Shown here piece after piece: positions 47,794 through 58,142 of a stretch of DNA of 64,000 bases; within the stretch, counting starts at the first letter, position 1; every line of letters begins with the position of its first letter. The translations under genes were made by a program, and so were the position numbers. The notes beneath the pieces are model-generated. The model worked only from the letters and a program-made list of their open reading frames with translations, did no database searches and had not been told where the DNA came from. The DNA comes from SHZI01 sp963698405 (GTDB lineage Bacteria; Pseudomonadota; Gammaproteobacteria; Steroidobacterales; GCA-2729495), in the NCBI GenBank assembly GCA_963698405.1, contig CAVOQT010000005.1, positions 62,001 through 126,000 of the forward strand. The letters run 5' to 3'.

Positions 47794-49566
47794 ATGCCCG
47801 ACCTGTATCGAGCCTGCCGCACGCTGCTGCCCCGGATCCGCCGTTACCGGCGACTCGCAGCACTGCCGCTGCTGTTGCTGCTGGCCGTGCCGGGACAGGC
47901 CGAAGTGGTGTTCAAGGGCCTGAGCCGCACCACCGAAAAAATCGTGCGCGCCACGGTCGTGCTGGCCGCGGAGCCCTGCACGCGCTCCGATGCCCGCGTA
48001 CGTCGCCTGTACCGGCGCGCCGACACGGAGATTCGTCAGGCGCTCGAGGTTTACGGGTACTACGCGCCCACCATCGACAAGACGCTCGGGCGCGAAGGCG
48101 ATTGCTGGCAGGCGCGATTTCACCATCAAGCGTGGTCCGCGCGTCAGGATCCGCAGCCTGAAGGTTGCGATATCCGGTCCCGGGCGCAGACGACAGGATC
48201 CTGACCGGCAAGGGTGCCCAGCCGGACTTTGCGGTCGGCGATGGCCTCAATCAGCGCGCATACGATGCCTACAAGGTATCGCTGGCCGGTCTGGCCCGCC
48301 GTCGCGGCTACTTCGACGGGCGGTTCGTGCGCAGCGTGATCGACGTGCATCCGAAGAAGCTCGCCGCAGATATCCGTATCGACTATGCCTCCGGTGAACG
48401 CTATCGCTTCGGTCCGGTCGAGTTTGAGCAGGACGTCGTGGATCCGGAGCTCGCCGCGCGCTTCGTCGAGTTTGCCGAGGGCGAGCCCTACGATGCAGAC
48501 AAGATCAACGATCTCTACACGGCCCTGCTCGCCAGCGGCTATTTCCAGGGTGTTGAAGTGCGCACCACGCCGCGGCCCGGCCCGGCAGCCCGATGTGCTG
48601 GTCAGCATTGCCCTGACGCCTGGCAAGTCGCGCACCTGGACGACGGGCGTGGGCTACGCCACGGATACCGGCGCCAAGTTCCGTCTCGACTACCGCAACC
48701 AGCGCCGCAACGACAAGGGACATCAGTTCGAGTTCAACAGCCAGGTGTCGGAGGTGCTGGGCGGTGCCGCTGTCAGCTATCGCCTGCCGGACGGGAAGCG
48801 GCGCGACGAATGGTTCAGCATCAACATGGGTTACAAGTACGAGAACCCCGAAGACAGCAGCAGCGATGAATTCCGGCTTGGCCTGCAACAGATCAGACGC
48901 CGGGGTGCCGAGTGGCGTGAAACACGCTTCATCGATTACATCCATGAAGATTACCGGGTGGGCGAGGAGCGCGGCACCAGCAACCTGATCGTGCCGGGCA
49001 TCAGCTGGGCCGAGCAGCCGCTGCTGCTCACCGGGCGGCCGCGGCGCGGGCGGCGTCTGAGCCTGAAGCTCAGCGGTACCGACGAATGGCTGGGTTCCGA
49101 TACCGCCTTCATGCAGGTCGAAACGGGCGGCAAGCTCATCCTGCCGCTGGGTTCCAACGCCCGGCTGCTGACCCGCCTCGATGCAGGCTGGACCATCAAG
49201 GACGATTTTTCCGATCTGCCGTTTTCGGTGCGTTACTTCGCCGGCGGTGACGGCAGCGTGCGCGGCTATGACTACAAGTCGCTCGGCCCCATTGATACGG
49301 ATGGCAATGTGATCGGCGGTGCCAACAAGCTGGTCGGCAGCGTCGAGTTCGATGCGCAGGTCTACGGCAACTGGTCGGCGGCCGTGTTCGTCGATTCCGG
49401 TAACGCCTTCAACAGCTTCAGCGCCATGTCGCTGAAAACCAGCGTAGGCGCCGGCATCCGCTGGTACTCGCCGCTGGGGCCGATACGTTTCGATGTGGGT
49501 GTGCCGCTGGACAGCGATGCGCCGGACTCCTGGCGCATTCATATTTCACTGGGGCCGGACCTGTGA
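47794..49566 (+). CDS. tamA: Translocation and assembly module protein TamA (two frame breaks)
   Basis: About 590 residues. The signal peptide is LAALPLLLLLAVPGQA. Three POTRA domains follow (first with DTEIRQALEVYGYYAP; third with FEQDVVDPELAARFVEFAEGEPYDADKINDLYTALLASGYFQGVEV). The 16-strand barrel ends SLGPDL and contains the Omp85 motif SVRGYDYKSLGP (V-R-G-Y). It works with TamB to insert autotransporters or transport lipid to the outer membrane. Breaks lie near 48122 and 48588. The stop overlaps the GTG of tamB (GTGA). Confidence 0.92.
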
Positions 49567-52500
49567 TCAGCGCACTGGCCAGCCGGCTACTGTCCGCATT
49601 GCAGGCCGTGCTGCTGGCAGCTGTCGTGCTGTGCCTGTGGCTGCTCGCCACACCGGCCGGCAGTGCCTGGCTGATCGGCACGATCAGCGCGCAGACCGAC
49701 GGCATGCTCAGCGTCGATGGTCTGCACGGCAGTCTGCTGCGCGGCCTGCGGGCCGAGCGGATCGAGATTCAGGTCACGCGCACCAGCGTGCTGATCTCGG
49801 ACGCGGAAATATCGGTGTTCTGGCCGGATCTGCTGCGCAGGCGCCTGCGGCTGAGCACGGCCCGGGCCGCCGAGGTGCTGGTCGAAGTCGGCCCGCGTCC
49901 GCCTGACGAGCCCGATACGCCGGTCAAGCCGCTGCTGCTGCCGGTCGTCATCGCCGCCGACAGCCTGGAAGTCGCCCACCTGCAGGTCCGGATTGAAGAC
50001 GGTGAGCCCTTCAGCCTGCACGCGGCGCGACTGCGCGGCGCACTGGTCGATGGCAACATCCGCTTCAGTTCGCTGGAGGTACAACTCGCAGGCATCGAGC
50101 TGTCTGCAGCCGGATCATTCGGTACCGGCGAACCCTTTGCGACCAGCGCGGAGCTGCGCTGGTCAGTGCCCGGGCAGGATCTTGCCGGGCAGGGCCCGCT
50201 GAGCGGCGATCTGGCCATGCTGCGTTTCGAGCAGGTCGTGCGCATGCCGGATCCGGTGGGCGTCGGCGGCGTGCTGCGCCTGCTGGCCGATGAACCGGAA
50301 TTCATCGCCGGTGCGCGCTGGCGGGATATCAGCCGCGATCTGGGTGAGGCCGGGATATTCGTCAGCGATCGCGGGCAGCTGCAGGCGCGTGGCTGGACGG
50401 AACGCTTCGAGGCGCAACTCGATGCCGGCGTCGCGCTCGGTGCATGGCCGCGCATGCAGCTGACGGCTGCCGGCGCCGGCGATACCCGGCAGTTTCAGGT
50501 CGAGCGCCTGGGGCTCAACGGTCCGGCTGGCACGGTCAGCGGCCAGGGGTTGTTCAATTATGTGGCCGGACTGCGCGGCGCATTCAGACTGCGCGGGCGG
50601 GGCATCGATCCGCGCCCGGTCGATGCGCGCCTGTCCGGAAAGATCGATTTCGACGGCCACCTCGGCTTCGATCCGGACGGCAACTTTTCGTTTCTGCTCG
50701 ACGAGGCGCGGGGCACGCTGTTCGAGCGGCAGTTCCGTGCTTCGGGTGCGCTGGCCAAAGCCGGGATCGGCTATGCCTTCGACGAGGTGCACGTGCAGGC
50801 CGGTGCCAACCGGCTGGACATCGATGGCATCTGGGGGCCGGCGCTGTCCGGACGTTTCAGTGTCGATGCGCCGGACCTCGCCACGCTGTGGCCGGGCCTG
50901 GAGGGTCATCTGCATGGCAAGGGGACGATCAGCGGTACGGCGGCGAAGCCCGGTTTCCAGCTCAGCGCTGGATGGTGAAAAGCTGGCCATGGATGACGCT
51001 GCACATCGACAGCCTGCGCGCGCGCGGCGGGCTCGGTGCACGCGATACGCTGGAGCTGAATCTGACCGCGGCCGGCATCGCCGTGGCCGGACAGGCGGTG
51101 GGTGATCTCGATGTGGTGGCCAGCGGCGCACTCGATGCACATACCCTGCGTATCGCGCTCTCCGGCGGTGAGGTCACTGTCGGACTCGAAGCCAGCGGTA
51201 CGCTGAAACAGGGCAGCCTCCAGGAAGACTTCAGCCAGGGCTTTGTCATGCTGCCGGGTGCGCAGCACTGGAAGCTCGCGTGAACCGGCCGTGTTGCGCC
51301 TTGCCGGTACCGACATCAGCCTGGGCGCACACTGCTGGCGCTTTGCGCCTGCTGAGCTGTGTCTGGCGGATACGCGTTCCGATGCGCGCGGCCTGAGCGG
51401 CGGTCTGCGTCTCGCGGGTTTTCCGCTGGCCAGCCTCGCGCATTACCTGGGCGCAGATATGGATCTGCAGGGAACCGCCGAGGCTGAACTCGATTTCCGG
51501 CAGCTGTGATTCGAGGCTGACCGGCCATCTGCAGGGCGAACTGCAGGATGCCGCATATCATCTACCGCGCGGGCGGCGAGGAGGACGACATCACCGTGCC
51601 GGTCAGCGAATTCAGCGTGGAGGTGGATGCCACCGATGCGCTGCTGCGCTACTCCGGCACAGCTCGCTGCCGGTTTCGGCCTGTCGCTTGCAGCCAGCGG
51701 TGAGGTCAGCGAACCCTTCGGTGCGGAGCCGACGATCCGTGGCACCGTCACCGGCGGCATTCCGGATCTGGCGCCGATCAGTCCGGTCATCGAGCGCTTT
51801 GTCGATATCGGCGACCTCCAGGGGCACATCGAGCTGCAGCGCTGAACTCTCCGGCAATGCGCGCCGGCCGGATATCAGTGGCGGGCTGGAACTGAACGAT
51901 GGCGCGCTCAGCGTGCCGGTTGCCGGCATTACGGTAGACCGGATTTACCTGGCGATACTCGGCGGTGCGGACGGTGCCGCGCTGATCAGGGGTGGTGCAC
52001 GTTCCGGCAAGGGTCATGTGGGCATCGATGGCACGGTGCTGTGGCGTGACCGTCTGCTGCCCGAGGCGGAGCTCGACGCATCAAGGGCCGCGTCTTTGAG
52101 GTGATCGATCTGCCGAACGGCCTGGTCCAGGTTTCACCCAATGTTCGGGTGGTACTGCGCGAGCGCCAGTTCACGTGAGCGGCGAAGTGCTGGTGCCGCG
52201 CGCCGACAATCAGGCTGAAGGAGATTGGCGAGAGCGCGGTACAGCCGTCACCGGATACGATCGTGCATGGTCGCAGCCAGACAGTCGTCGAGCAGACGCC
52301 GCCGCTGTTCGTGCTCGATGGCGCTCAGGGTGCGGCTGGGCGAGAAGGTGAGCTTCGACGGCTTTGGGCTCAAGACCAGGCTGAGCGGTGAACTGAGCCT
52401 CTCGCAGTCGCAGCTTGCCGGCCAGAACAGCATCAGCGGCGACGGTGTCGTCAAGCTCGAGGAGGGCAAGTTCTCCGGCTACGGGCAGAAGCTCGACATC

Positions 52501-53029
52501 GATCGCGGTTCGCTGATGTTTGCCGGCGACGTCACCGATCCGGGGCTGGACGTAAAGGCCAGCCGGAAGGTCAGCTACGAAGGCAGCGACATCACCGTGG
52601 GTGTACTGCTGTCGGGCACGCTGTCGCGCATCCTGACCCGCGTATTTTCGGAACCGGCGATGGGCGAGATGGATGCCCTGTCGTACCTGACCACCGGCCG
52701 GCCGCTGTCGGCTGCCGGTGCCGGTGATCAGAGCGCGGTGGCCAATACCGCTGTGGGTCTGGGGCTCAGCGGCGCGCTGCCGGTTGCGCAGCAGCTGGGC
52801 TCGGCACTCAAGGTGGATGAGATCGCCCTGGATTCCACGAGTGCCGGCGGTACGGCCGTGGTGGTCGGCGAGCAGCTTGGCGAGGATCTGTATATCCGCT
52901 ACAGCTACGGCGTGTTCGACAATCTCGGCACGGTACAGGGTTACCTACAAGATCGGCCGTCGTGTCAGCATCGAGGCCAGCTCAGGCGAGGAGCAGGCGC
53001 TCGACCTGATCTACTCGGTCAACTGGTGA
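49563..53029 (+). CDS. tamB: Translocation and assembly module protein TamB (about ten frame breaks)
   Basis: About 1150 residues. A single N-terminal membrane helix (LLSALQAVLLAAVVLCLWLLATPAGSAWLI) is followed by a long beta-rich stretch, then the conserved C-terminal DUF490 region: GQNSISGDGVVKLEEGKFSGYGQKLDIDRGSL, GVLLSGTLSRI, DALSYLTTGRPL and GEDLYIRYSYGVFDNLG. The last residues are SVNW. TamB bridges the envelope and moves lipids or barrel proteins. Breaks cluster between 50975 and 52340 (near 50975, 51283, 51508, 51550, 51662, 51843, 52080, 52167, 52212, 52330) and at about 52945. The first 1400 bases are clean. Confidence 0.9.
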
Positions 53030-53685
53030 GTTCCTCGCGGACTTTGATCATCAGCTTCTGTATGTCCTGACGGCGGCCTTCATCGGCTGAGGCGCGACCG
53101 GGACGCGGCGGCGCCTTGAGGGCCTTCTCCAGGTACTGCAGCGCGCCGGCATAGTCGTCATCGTCGTACAGGAACTCGGCATAGAAGTAGTTCGGATCGA
53201 TGCCGTCCGGGTTTATCTGCAGCGCCTTGCGCAGATACTCCTTGGCCTTCTTGTCGCTGCCGAAGCCGATCGGGAAACCCGGCACCTTGTGATAGAGCGT
53301 GCCGAGGCTGGTCTAGGCCGAGCCGTCCAGCGCATTGGCATCGATGGCTATTGCTGCCTCGAGTTTCTCGCGCGACTGTTTTGCCAGGCCGAGCGCGCCC
53401 AGCCCGCCTTTCACGCCGGCGGCCGTGCTCAGCACGATGCCTTCCCAGATCAGCGCTTCGGCGCGCTGCGGGTTCTGGCTGCTGAAGGCAGCGGCGCGCG
53501 CGATCAGCTTGTCGAAGGCGGCTTCGCGCTCTTTCTCTGCTGTGGAGTAGTTGGCGGTCGCCCAGTCGGTCTGTATGGCCAGCAGGCTCGGCATCAAAGG
53601 CCGGTGGTGCGGCGTGCACTGTCAGGCTCATGCCGAGCAGCAGTGCAGCAGCGCAGGCGGATATCAGACGGGTGGTATTGATCAT
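53019..53685 (-). CDS. TRAP-type TatT-like TPR protein with an in-frame amber codon
   Basis: About 220 residues. The signal peptide is RLISACAAALLLGMSLTVHA. TPR-like helices follow (WATANYSTAEKEREAAFDKLIARAAAF; AEALIWEGIVL), and the family signature is DGSA-x-TSLGTLYHKVPGFPIGFG then KAKEYLRKALQINPDG. At the marked position a TAG (53313-53315 on the + strand as CTA) stands where relatives have Tyr or Asn. The frame is the same on both sides. Another break lies near 53598. It could bind a ligand in the periplasm. It ends overlapping tamB by 11 bp. Confidence 0.75.
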
Positions 53686-53714
53686 GTTGTGCAGGCCTCC
53701 TCTGGCTGATGTCG

Positions 53715-54528
53715 TCAGGCGGGTTTGATCGCGGCATAACGCCGGATCACGGCCAGCTGTTTGGCAATGGCCTTGTCGACCACACCGGGCAGCACGCCGT
53801 TGATGCGCGTGAACAGCTTTTCCGGCCAGCCCACCACCGTCTCGGTCGGCTTCGTTCTCGAGAATTCTGCAGGCCGCCGCGGCCACAGTCGCGACCGCAT
53901 CCATGGCGACACCGAGTTCCGCGTTCATCTGCTCCACTTCGGCGGTATTGATGCCGGTACGCGTGGCGCGCGGTGCCAGGTAGTGCACACGCACCGTGCT
54001 GTCGCCGAGTTCCCGGCGCAGCGCTTCGCTGAAGCCGCGCATGCCGAACTTGGTGGCCGAATACACCGCATAGGCCGGATAGCCGATGCTGCCGAATACC
54101 GAGCCGGTATTGAGGATGTGCGCGGCAGACTGCCGGCGCAGATGCGGCAGCAGCAGTTGCGGCACAGGTGAATCGGCGCCTGCAGGTTGACGGCCAGCGC
54201 CAGGTCGATGGCTTCGGGCGCCTGCTCGTCGAGCAGGCGGAAGTGACTGACGCCGGCATTGTTGATCAGCACGTTGATGCCGCCGTGGAAGCTGCGCGCC
54301 TGTGTGCAGACCAGGTCGCGGTCGTCGGCACGTGTCAGGTTGGCTGCCAGTGTTGCGACCCGGTCGCCGTATTGAGCTCAGTCGCTCGCTGACAAAGTGC
54401 TGCAGGGCCGCTTCATTCATGTCGACCAGCAGTACCGCCGCACCTTTTGCCAGCAGCGCTTCGGCGATCGCACCGCCGATGCCGCCGGCACCACCGGTGA
54501 GCAGTACGCGCGCTGTCTTGAGATCCAT
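53715..54528 (-). CDS. Short-chain dehydrogenase of the hemolysin/AMP-ligase operon (about three frame breaks)
   Basis: About 270 residues. TGGAGGIGGAIAEAL gives the NAD(P) motif, and VLLVDMNE a second strand. NNAGVSHF follows, with GSVFGSIGYPAYAVYSATKFGMRGFSEALRRELG containing Ser and Y-x3-K. The C-terminal region ends VVDKAIAKQLAVIRRYAAIKPA. It probably oxidises or reduces a carbon chain intermediate from the AMP-ligase pathway. Breaks lie near 53853, 54165 and 54360. The start at 54528 follows AGAT. Confidence 0.83.
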
Positions 54529-54553
54529 CTGTAGTCTCCCGAGGTTGGTCTTG

Positions 54554-55252
54554 TTATGCGGTTGCGGTCGCAAGCTGACGGTCGATGCCGCGAAACATGT
54601 GACCGTAGAGCCAGTACATGGCCTTCGCGCAACGAATCACTGCAGCCCGGTCTTCCGGATCGCTGAGACCGTTGAGAATATCGGCGAGGTCCTGCACGTG
54701 TTCCTGGTCCAGCGTGCCGTGACTGCGCAGATAGCTGAAGGCGCTGTCGGGCAGGCCCAGTGCTTTCTGGATGGCATCGGCACCGCGCAGCGCGAGCGCC
54801 GCACTGCTGCCTTCCAGGACAAATACCATGCCGAAGAAGCCGATCGGGTTGCGGCGCATGATCGTGTCCCAGGCATAGGCCACCATCGCTTCGGTCTCGA
54901 CATTGGGTGCGGAGCGGGCGGCGGCCTGCCGATCGCCGCCGGCTGCTTCGATGTCGTTGAGGATCCAGTCGTCGTGACCGGTTTCCTCTTCCAGGTAGTG
55001 CAGGACGTTGTTGAGCAGGCCCGCGTGCCGGTCCGGCAGCCGGCTGCCGAGCGCCATCAGCAGCGGCATGGTGTGCCGTACGTGATGCCAGGCCTGACCG
55101 AGGAAGGCGAGGTACTGCGCGTGGCTGATCTTGCCGGCGAAGGCCGCGCTGATGATCGGTGCCGCGAGCAGAAAATCCCGGTCAGCCGTCGTGATGGCTT
55201 GCAGTTCGTCGTAGAAGGACGGGTGCGCGGTGCGCAGGCTGGCTTTGTTCAT
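54554..55252 (-). CDS. Haem-oxygenase-like iron-containing redox enzyme
   Basis: A 232-residue all-helical protein. Motifs E-E-E-T-G-H-D-D-W near residue 90 (Glu and His ligands), E in VFVLEGSSAAL near residue 145 and E-H in LDQEHVQDL near residue 188 fit a dinuclear iron site of the haem-oxygenase-like diiron oxidase (HDO) superfamily, which includes UndA, SznF and CADD. It would oxidise a fatty-acyl or amino-acid substrate using O2. The start (55252) overlaps the AMP-ligase stop by one base (TGATG). The frame is intact, which is notable because both neighbours are broken. Confidence 0.82.
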   Translation of the reverse strand: MNKASLRTAHPSFYDELQAITTADRDFLLAAPIISAAFAGKISHAQYLAFLGQAWHHVRHTMPLLMALGSRLPDRHAGLLNNVLHYLEEETGHDDWILNDIEAAGGDRQAAARSAPNVETEAMVAYAWDTIMRRNPIGFFGMVFVLEGSSAALALRGADAIQKALGLPDSAFSYLRSHGTLDQEHVQDLADILNGLSDPEDRAAVIRCAKAMYWLYGHMFRGIDRQLATATA

Positions 55253-56747
55253 CAGATGGTGGCCTCTGTTTCGGTAGTCTCTGGATACAGCGACTCCAGC
55301 GTCGTCGGCATGTTGCTGCAGGATGCGTGCCCGTCGCGGGCGGCCATTGGCGGTCAGCAGGCCATTGGCAAAAGTGAAGGGCGTATCGACCACTGCCCAC
55401 TGCCGCAGCTGTGCGTAGTCGGGCAGCCGGGAGTTGGCCCGCGCGACAGCCGCTGCGATCTGCGCGCTGCTGGCGGTGCCAGCCGGACTGATCAGCGCGC
55501 TCAGATACGGCTGCGCTTCGCCACAGACCACGGCCATGCCGATCGCCGGCTCCATCTGCAGTTCGCGTTCCACCCATTCCGGTGAGATGTTGCGGCCCAG
55601 GCTGGTGATGATCAGGTTCTTTAGCCGGCCGCGCACGTAGACGAAGCCATCCGCATCGATCTCGCCCAGGTCGCCGGTGGCGATCTCGCCAGCGGTGCTG
55701 TCCGCAGCTGCGTGGCGTCGCCCAGATAGCCCGACATCAGCGGCCCGCTGACCATGATCTGCTGTTGCTCGTCGAGGCGTACGCGCACATGCGGCAGGGG
55801 ACGGCCGACACTGCCGCGTCGGCTGCGCGGTCGGCGTATTCACGCACACCACGGAGCCGCATTCGCTGAGCCCGTAGCCCTCGAAGACCGGCAGTCCGAG
55901 TCGCGCGGCGCTGGCCAGCAGTTCAGGCGCCACGCTGGCACCGCCCACGGCGATGAAGCGCAGGCTGGCCGGTGGCTGCCAGCCCTGTTGTGCAGCCATC
56001 ACGCAGCACGCGCAGCAGTTCCGGTACCAGGATCAGGCTGGACGGTTCGTGCGCGCTGATCGTTGCGATCAGCTTGCGCGGATCCAGCCCGCCGTAACTC
56101 ATGCCGGTGCTGCTCAGCGCGGGAATGATGCAGCTGGCAGCACTGCGCAGTGCTGCATGGATCCCGCCGACGTTTTCCAGCAGGGTGGCGAGCGGCAGCA
56201 GGCACAGATGCCGTGTGAGTCCGAGTTCGGCAGTTGCAGCGGCCAGCGAGGTGGCCACTGATTCCAGGCTCAGCGCTGACAGGCAGACGCCCTTCGGTGC
56301 CGCGGTGCTGCCCGAGGTGTAGGTGATCTTGAGGTGCCGGGTGGTACCGGCTGGGCTGGCGGTGCGCTGTGCCGCTGATAGAGATGCAGGCCGGTCTGCG
56401 GCGAAATTCCGCGCCGGTACAAAATCTGCTGCCAGTTGCACGGCGCGTTCCGGCTGGTCGGTCAGCAGCGTGTCGATGCCGGCATCGCTGATCACGTGTT
56501 GCAGTTGTTCCGGCGTGAAGTAGCCCGGCAACGGCACATTGAGCAGGCCCGCACGATGCAGGCCGAGATCGGTGAGCGCCCAGCCACAGCCATTGTCGGC
56601 CAGCAGCGCAAAGCGGCTGCCACCGGACTGCTTCAGCCAGGCCTGTTCGGCATCGAGCAGGGGCCCGAGTTCGGCGTAGCTGACAACGCGCTGCTCATCG
56701 GCCAGGGCTGCCCGATCCGATACAGCTGCTGACGCCGGATACATCAT
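55252..56747 (-). CDS. AMP-dependent acyl-CoA/acyl-ACP synthetase-like ligase (about three frame breaks)
   Basis: About 497 residues. YTSGSTAAPKGVCLS is the P-loop. GLSECGSVV gives the aromatic-pocket motif and GDLGEIDADGFVYVRGRLKNLIITSLGRNISPEWVE the hinge and A8 region. NGLLTANGRPRR holds the catalytic Lys position, but here reads N-G-R rather than K. It is shorter than acyl-CoA synthetases and lacks the usual A10 Lys, so it may work only with a partner carrier protein. Breaks lie near 56000, 55775 and 55310. The C-terminal end ETTETEATI overlaps the HDO start. Confidence 0.8.
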
Positions 56748-57361
56748 CAGTGACGGACGCGGTGCCGCGGCGAGAGTTGCAGGCTGTCAGGCAGATAGCC
56801 GGCCATCACGCGCGGGTCATTGCGGTAGTAGATGCCCCAGCTGTCGTTGCCGGACTTCAGTCTGGAGCTGTCAGCGGCGGCCAGTTCGACCAGCTCGGCA
56901 CCAACGCTCTCCAGCACGTTCCTGACCAGGCTGGTGGCAGTGAAAACCACCCAGCTATAGCCGCGCTCGAACAGATAACGCGGCAACATGCTGACCAGGT
57001 GCCGTGCCTGCCGGCAGCCGTTGCTGGCGAGGTTGCCGATCTCGATGATCTCGGTGCGCTCAACGGGCCGCCCGAGTTTCGCCGCCAGCGCGGCCTCTAC
57101 CGGCTGATCCAGATATTGCTCGAGGAACAGGCGCTCCTGCCGGGCGGCGCGGTAGCCGGCTACCGCCCGCAGTTCGCCGCTGGCATTGCGCAGGCCCAGC
57201 AGGTCGGGCATGAACGAGTGGACCTGCGCGCCATGCTTGTCCCTGAAGGCATTGGCGATAAAGGCCTCCAGTTCGCCGCGTGTCGGCGCGCCGTTTGGCG
57301 CCTGCTGCAGGGCAAACGGGGAGGAGGTGTGTTCCGTTAACAAGTGATCCATCCTTGGCAT
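56747..57361 (-). CDS. Thermostable hemolysin-family protein (acyltransferase-like fold)
   Basis: A 204-residue protein. EAFIANAFRDKHGAQVHSFMPDLLGLRNASGELRAVAGYR is the family opening. IIEIGNLASNGCRQARHLVSMLP follows, then YLFERGYSWVVFTATSLVRNVLESVGAELVELA. The fold belongs with GNAT-type N-acyltransferases and the LuxI-like group, so despite the name it may acylate a small molecule. It is the first gene of the operon, with start 57361 (or 57352). Its stop overlaps the AMP-ligase start (TGATG). It is divergent from the ECF sigma gene. The frame is intact. Confidence 0.83.
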   Translation of the reverse strand: MPRMDHLLTEHTSSPFALQQAPNGAPTRGELEAFIANAFRDKHGAQVHSFMPDLLGLRNASGELRAVAGYRAARQERLFLEQYLDQPVEAALAAKLGRPVERTEIIEIGNLASNGCRQARHLVSMLPRYLFERGYSWVVFTATSLVRNVLESVGAELVELAAADSSRLKSGNDSWGIYYRNDPRVMAGYLPDSLQLSPRHRVRH

Positions 57362-57512
57362 AAGTACTTGATCTATCCTGATCCGGGTGCAGCCAGTGCG
57401 CTGGTCTGCAGCTTCTGACGGTGGCTATGGTGAAAATCAATCGCTGTTGGCCAGCATTCCGATTGATTTCAGCCGGGAGCTACGTCCAAGCCCATAACGA
57501 GGCTCCACAGGC
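57362..57512. promoter_or_regulatory. Divergent promoter region between hemolysin operon and ECF sigma gene
   Basis: 151 bases. AAGTACTTGATCTATCC (about 57363) and TGGTGAAAATCAATCGCTGTTGG (about 57429) are AT-richer and could be promoter parts, but boxes could not be set with confidence. Confidence 0.35.
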
Positions 57513-58133
57513 GTGACCAGAAGCGTGATGGAATCGACAGAACTCATAGCCGGGATGCTGAAGGGCGATGAACGCGCGTTCACGGCCTTTTTCGACAGCT
57601 ATTTCCCGCGCGTCTATCGTTTTGCGCTGCCGCGCCTGGGCGGTGATGCCGATGCGACGGCCGAAGTCGTGCAGGCCACGCTGGTCAAGGCCATGCGCAA
57701 GCTGGCTGATTTTCGCGGCGATGCCTCGCTGTTTACCTGGGTCTGCCAGATCTGCCGGCACGAAGTCGTGGACTGGCTGCGTGCCCAGCGCCGGCATTCC
57801 GACAAGGTCGTGCTCATGGAGGACAGCCCGGAGCTGAAGGCCGCGGTCGATGCGATAGCGGGGCCCGAGATGGAAGAGCCGGCCAACCGCTACAGCGCCG
57901 CCGAGACCCGGCGCCTGGTGCGCTCGGTGCTCGATCGTCTGCCGCCGCGCTATGGCGATGCGCTGGAGATGAAGTACGTCGAGGGCCTGTCGGTGGAAGA
58001 GATCGGTGTAGAGCTCGGTATCGGCACGACCGCGACACAGTCGCTGCTGGCGCGGGCGCGGGTGGCATTTCGCGATGCGCTGGAATCGGTATTTGGTGCA
58101 GCGGCACAGGATGTACTGGCGAGCCTGTCCTGA
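57513..58133 (+). CDS. ECF RNA polymerase sigma factor (FecI-like)
   Basis: A 206-residue sigma factor. Region 2 reads FFDSYFPRVYRFALPRLGGDADATAEVVQATLVKAMRKL and FRGDASLFTWVCQICRHEVVDWLRAQRR. Region 4 reads RLPPRYGDALEMKYVEGLSVEEIGVELGIGTTATQSLLARAR. It precedes a FecR-type regulator and a TonB-dependent receptor, the usual arrangement for cell-surface signalling. It probably responds to ligand binding at that receptor. The GTG at 57513 is used, though ATG 57528 is possible. The frame is intact. Confidence 0.92.
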   Translation: MTRSVMESTELIAGMLKGDERAFTAFFDSYFPRVYRFALPRLGGDADATAEVVQATLVKAMRKLADFRGDASLFTWVCQICRHEVVDWLRAQRRHSDKVVLMEDSPELKAAVDAIAGPEMEEPANRYSAAETRRLVRSVLDRLPPRYGDALEMKYVEGLSVEEIGVELGIGTTATQSLLARARVAFRDALESVFGAAAQDVLASLS

Positions 58134-58142
58134 AGCAGGCCC

